Part shown: piece after piece, positions 62,675 to 64,000 of the stretch
How positions within the stretch are numbered: position 1 is the stretch's first letter
How the letters are laid out: each line of letters begins with the position of its first letter
Assembly: GCA_041398785.1 (NCBI GenBank)
Contig: JAWKUA010000001.1
Location: 62,001-126,000, forward strand
Direction: 5' to 3'
DNA from: Planctomycetaceae bacterium
GTDB taxonomy: Bacteria; Planctomycetota; Planctomycetia; Planctomycetales; Planctomycetaceae
Length of the DNA stretch: 64,000 bases
Made by a program: the position numbers and the translations under genes
Notes under the pieces: generated by a model
Told to the model about the DNA's origin: nothing
Seen by the model: only the letters and a program-made list of their open reading frames with translations
The model's database searches: none

Positions 62675-63385
62675 CATTCCTGGACGCTGGCTGTCGACGT
62701 CGGCACACGGCGACACACGTCCTGATATGTCCCGAATCGCGGACTGCCTCGCGCGAAACTGGTCCCCGGTCGGCGTTGCGGAATTCCGAAACTTCCGACT
62801 TCAGCCGCGAAATGCATCGCATTTCTGATTTCGCCGGGTATTCTTCTCGCCAACAGACCTGAACTCGGTCCTTCGCCCGGTCTTCCTCAGCCGCTTCAGA
62901 CCACAGGGGTCAGAACTCGTTCCTGACCTGTCTGCAATGCTGAACATTCCCGACACAACCGTCTTTCCCTGGCATTTTTGAACCTTTCAAACGGCATCGT
63001 CGCGATGCCGGCCGGGACGCAGACGGGGCAGTTTTGCCTGCAGGGAACCTCGAAAAACGGTTTTGGCACGGAAAACATCCGCGGCAACTCAGACAGTTGC
63101 GGCGATCCATACGGTGCCCGTGACGTTTGCAGAGGCGCTCTGAATACCGTCGGAATTCTGAAGCGAGCGGTCCGCTGGCGAGTCTGTTGAACCTGTTGTG
63201 CGCTGCCCGCTTCGTTCGTTCAACCTCGATGGCCGATCGTCGCAGCATCGCCGGTGCGTTGACCCACGACGATTCCACCGCCGCGGGCCGCACGTCAAGC
63301 GGTTGACCGGCGTCGTCTGACACCGTTCATCACTGAGACTTTTCTTCCTTTTCTCGCGGCTGGCCGCGATCGTTCGGACGACGTC
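62675..63385. other. Long spacer before the DEAD-box helicase gene
   Basis: About 710 bases without a convincing gene. A GCGGCAACTCAGACAGTTGC hairpin-like stretch lies near 63081-63101. DEAD-box helicase genes of the DeaD/CsdA type often have long, structured 5' leaders, so part of this may be transcribed leader. No known RNA family was recognised. Confidence 0.4.
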
Positions 63386-64000
63386 ATGAATGTCATGAAT
63401 ACTGAGTTGGAAGTTGAAACTCCGGAGACTGAAGTTGAGATTCCGGTCGACGACGAAACGCTGGAAGTGTCGTCGGACACGAATCCGGTGACCGCCGTCG
63501 AACAGGCAGCTCCGCAGAACGACACGGCTGACGAATTCCATGCCGGGACGACGGAAGAGCGCGCAACAGCGGCATGTTCAGGTTCGTTGCCGGAATCCGA
63601 CGGAAGCGCGCCGCCAGCCGTTAAGTCGTCGCCTGGAAAACATGAGGCAGTGGACGGAAAGGCAGCGTTCTTCGACCTGGACCTGTCTCCGCCGATTCAG
63701 GAAGCTGTCCGTGCGGGCGGTTACGTCAGTCCCACGCCCATTCAGGCGCAAGCGATTCCGGTATTGCTGGAAGGTCGCGACGTCCTTGGACAGGCGTCGA
63801 CCGGAACGGGCAAGACGGCCGCGTTCGCTCTGCCGCTGCTGTCACGCCTGGACCCGGCGGACCGTTCGACTCAGGTGCTGGTGCTGACTCCCACGCGTGA
63901 ACTGGCACTGCAGGTCGCGAAGTCGTTTCGAACCTACGGCCACAATCTGCCGGATCTGACGATTCAGCCGATCTATGGCGGCGCGTCCTATTTTCATCAG
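63386..64000 (+). CDS. DEAD-box RNA helicase, N-terminal part (cut by window edge)
   Basis: 205 codons from ATG at 63386 (a second ATG at 63395 is possible), open to the right edge. The first 95 residues are acidic and disordered. The helicase core then begins: FFDLDLSPPIQEAVRAGGYV and the Q motif SPTPIQAQAIP, followed by motif I ASTGTGKTAAFALPLL and motif Ia PTRELALQVA. DEAD, SAT and the C-terminal RecA domain lie beyond the window. These enzymes unwind RNA duplexes in ribosome assembly or RNA decay. The acidic extension is unusual; most carry a basic C-terminal tail instead. Confidence 0.93.
   Translation, partial: MNVMNTELEVETPETEVEIPVDDETLEVSSDTNPVTAVEQAAPQNDTADEFHAGTTEERATAACSGSLPESDGSAPPAVKSSPGKHEAVDGKAAFFDLDLSPPIQEAVRAGGYVSPTPIQAQAIPVLLEGRDVLGQASTGTGKTAAFALPLLSRLDPADRSTQVLVLTPTRELALQVAKSFRTYGHNLPDLTIQPIYGGASYFHQ

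Noticed and set aside
62910..63323. 137-codon minus-strand frame before the helicase
   Set aside because: Arg/Cys-rich with no start signal or family pattern; judged non-coding.

Overview
The window looks like a chromosomal segment of a planctomycete (class Planctomycetia), GC-rich throughout. The evidence is family content rather than any marker gene. It carries two DUF1549/DUF1553 cytochrome-like proteins with CX4CH or CXXCH motifs, a DUF1501 Tat-exported protein, a sulfatase, a Tat-exported enolase-superfamily protein, an intradiol dioxygenase-like protein, an ECF sigma factor beside a zinc-finger/kinase gene, large Ser/Thr kinases with extracytoplasmic domains, Zn-ribbon membrane proteins and many short palindromic intergenic repeats. 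No rRNA, CRISPR array or transposase gene was seen.

Layout. 1-6163: an exported low-complexity protein ending in a YHS-like domain (cut by the left edge), an SppA-type S49 peptidase, and a two-gene unit of an exported CX4CH protein and a lipoprotein. 6311-10703: an M20 peptidase, a ribbon-helix-helix protein beside an SPFH protein, and a DUF1501 protein. 10747-11724: a CmoB-like tRNA-modifying enzyme. 11870-20555: a putative 8.7-kb island bounded by 26-bp direct repeats that match the 3' end of a selenocysteine tRNA (20533-20626, minus strand). It carries a type I restriction-modification locus: intact hsdR and hsdM, an AlbA_2/Schlafen-like gene, and an hsdS broken by many frameshifts. No integrase was recognised. 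20927-30396: an FHA protein, truA, two DUF1549/DUF1553 proteins and a sulfatase. 30791-36255: a kinase with a C-terminal extracytoplasmic region, an HtrA-like protease and a TPR-like secreted protein. 36382-40359: a BshC-like protein, an enolase-superfamily protein and an intradiol dioxygenase-like protein. 40681-46275: ECF sigma factor, zinc-finger/kinase gene (interrupted) and a large secreted coiled-coil protein. 46276-46979: a repeat-rich spacer. 46980-50852: a 1290-residue multi-pass membrane protein.

50915-57136: a kinase joined through one membrane segment to a tetraheme cytochrome-like domain, two small membrane/lipoprotein genes, an HExxH protein and a Zn-ribbon membrane protein. 57468-62674: a four-gene unit with two WXG100-like small helical proteins that share a W-x-D motif, a coiled-coil protein, and a 1338-residue membrane-anchored FtsK/EccC-like ATPase. 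This resembles a reduced type VII-like secretion system. 63386-64000: the start of a DEAD-box RNA helicase, cut by the right edge.

The most notable items are the type VII-like cluster, the kinase-cytochrome fusion, and the tRNA-Sec island with a decayed specificity subunit. All assignments come from reading the sequence and from family knowledge; no database search was run.
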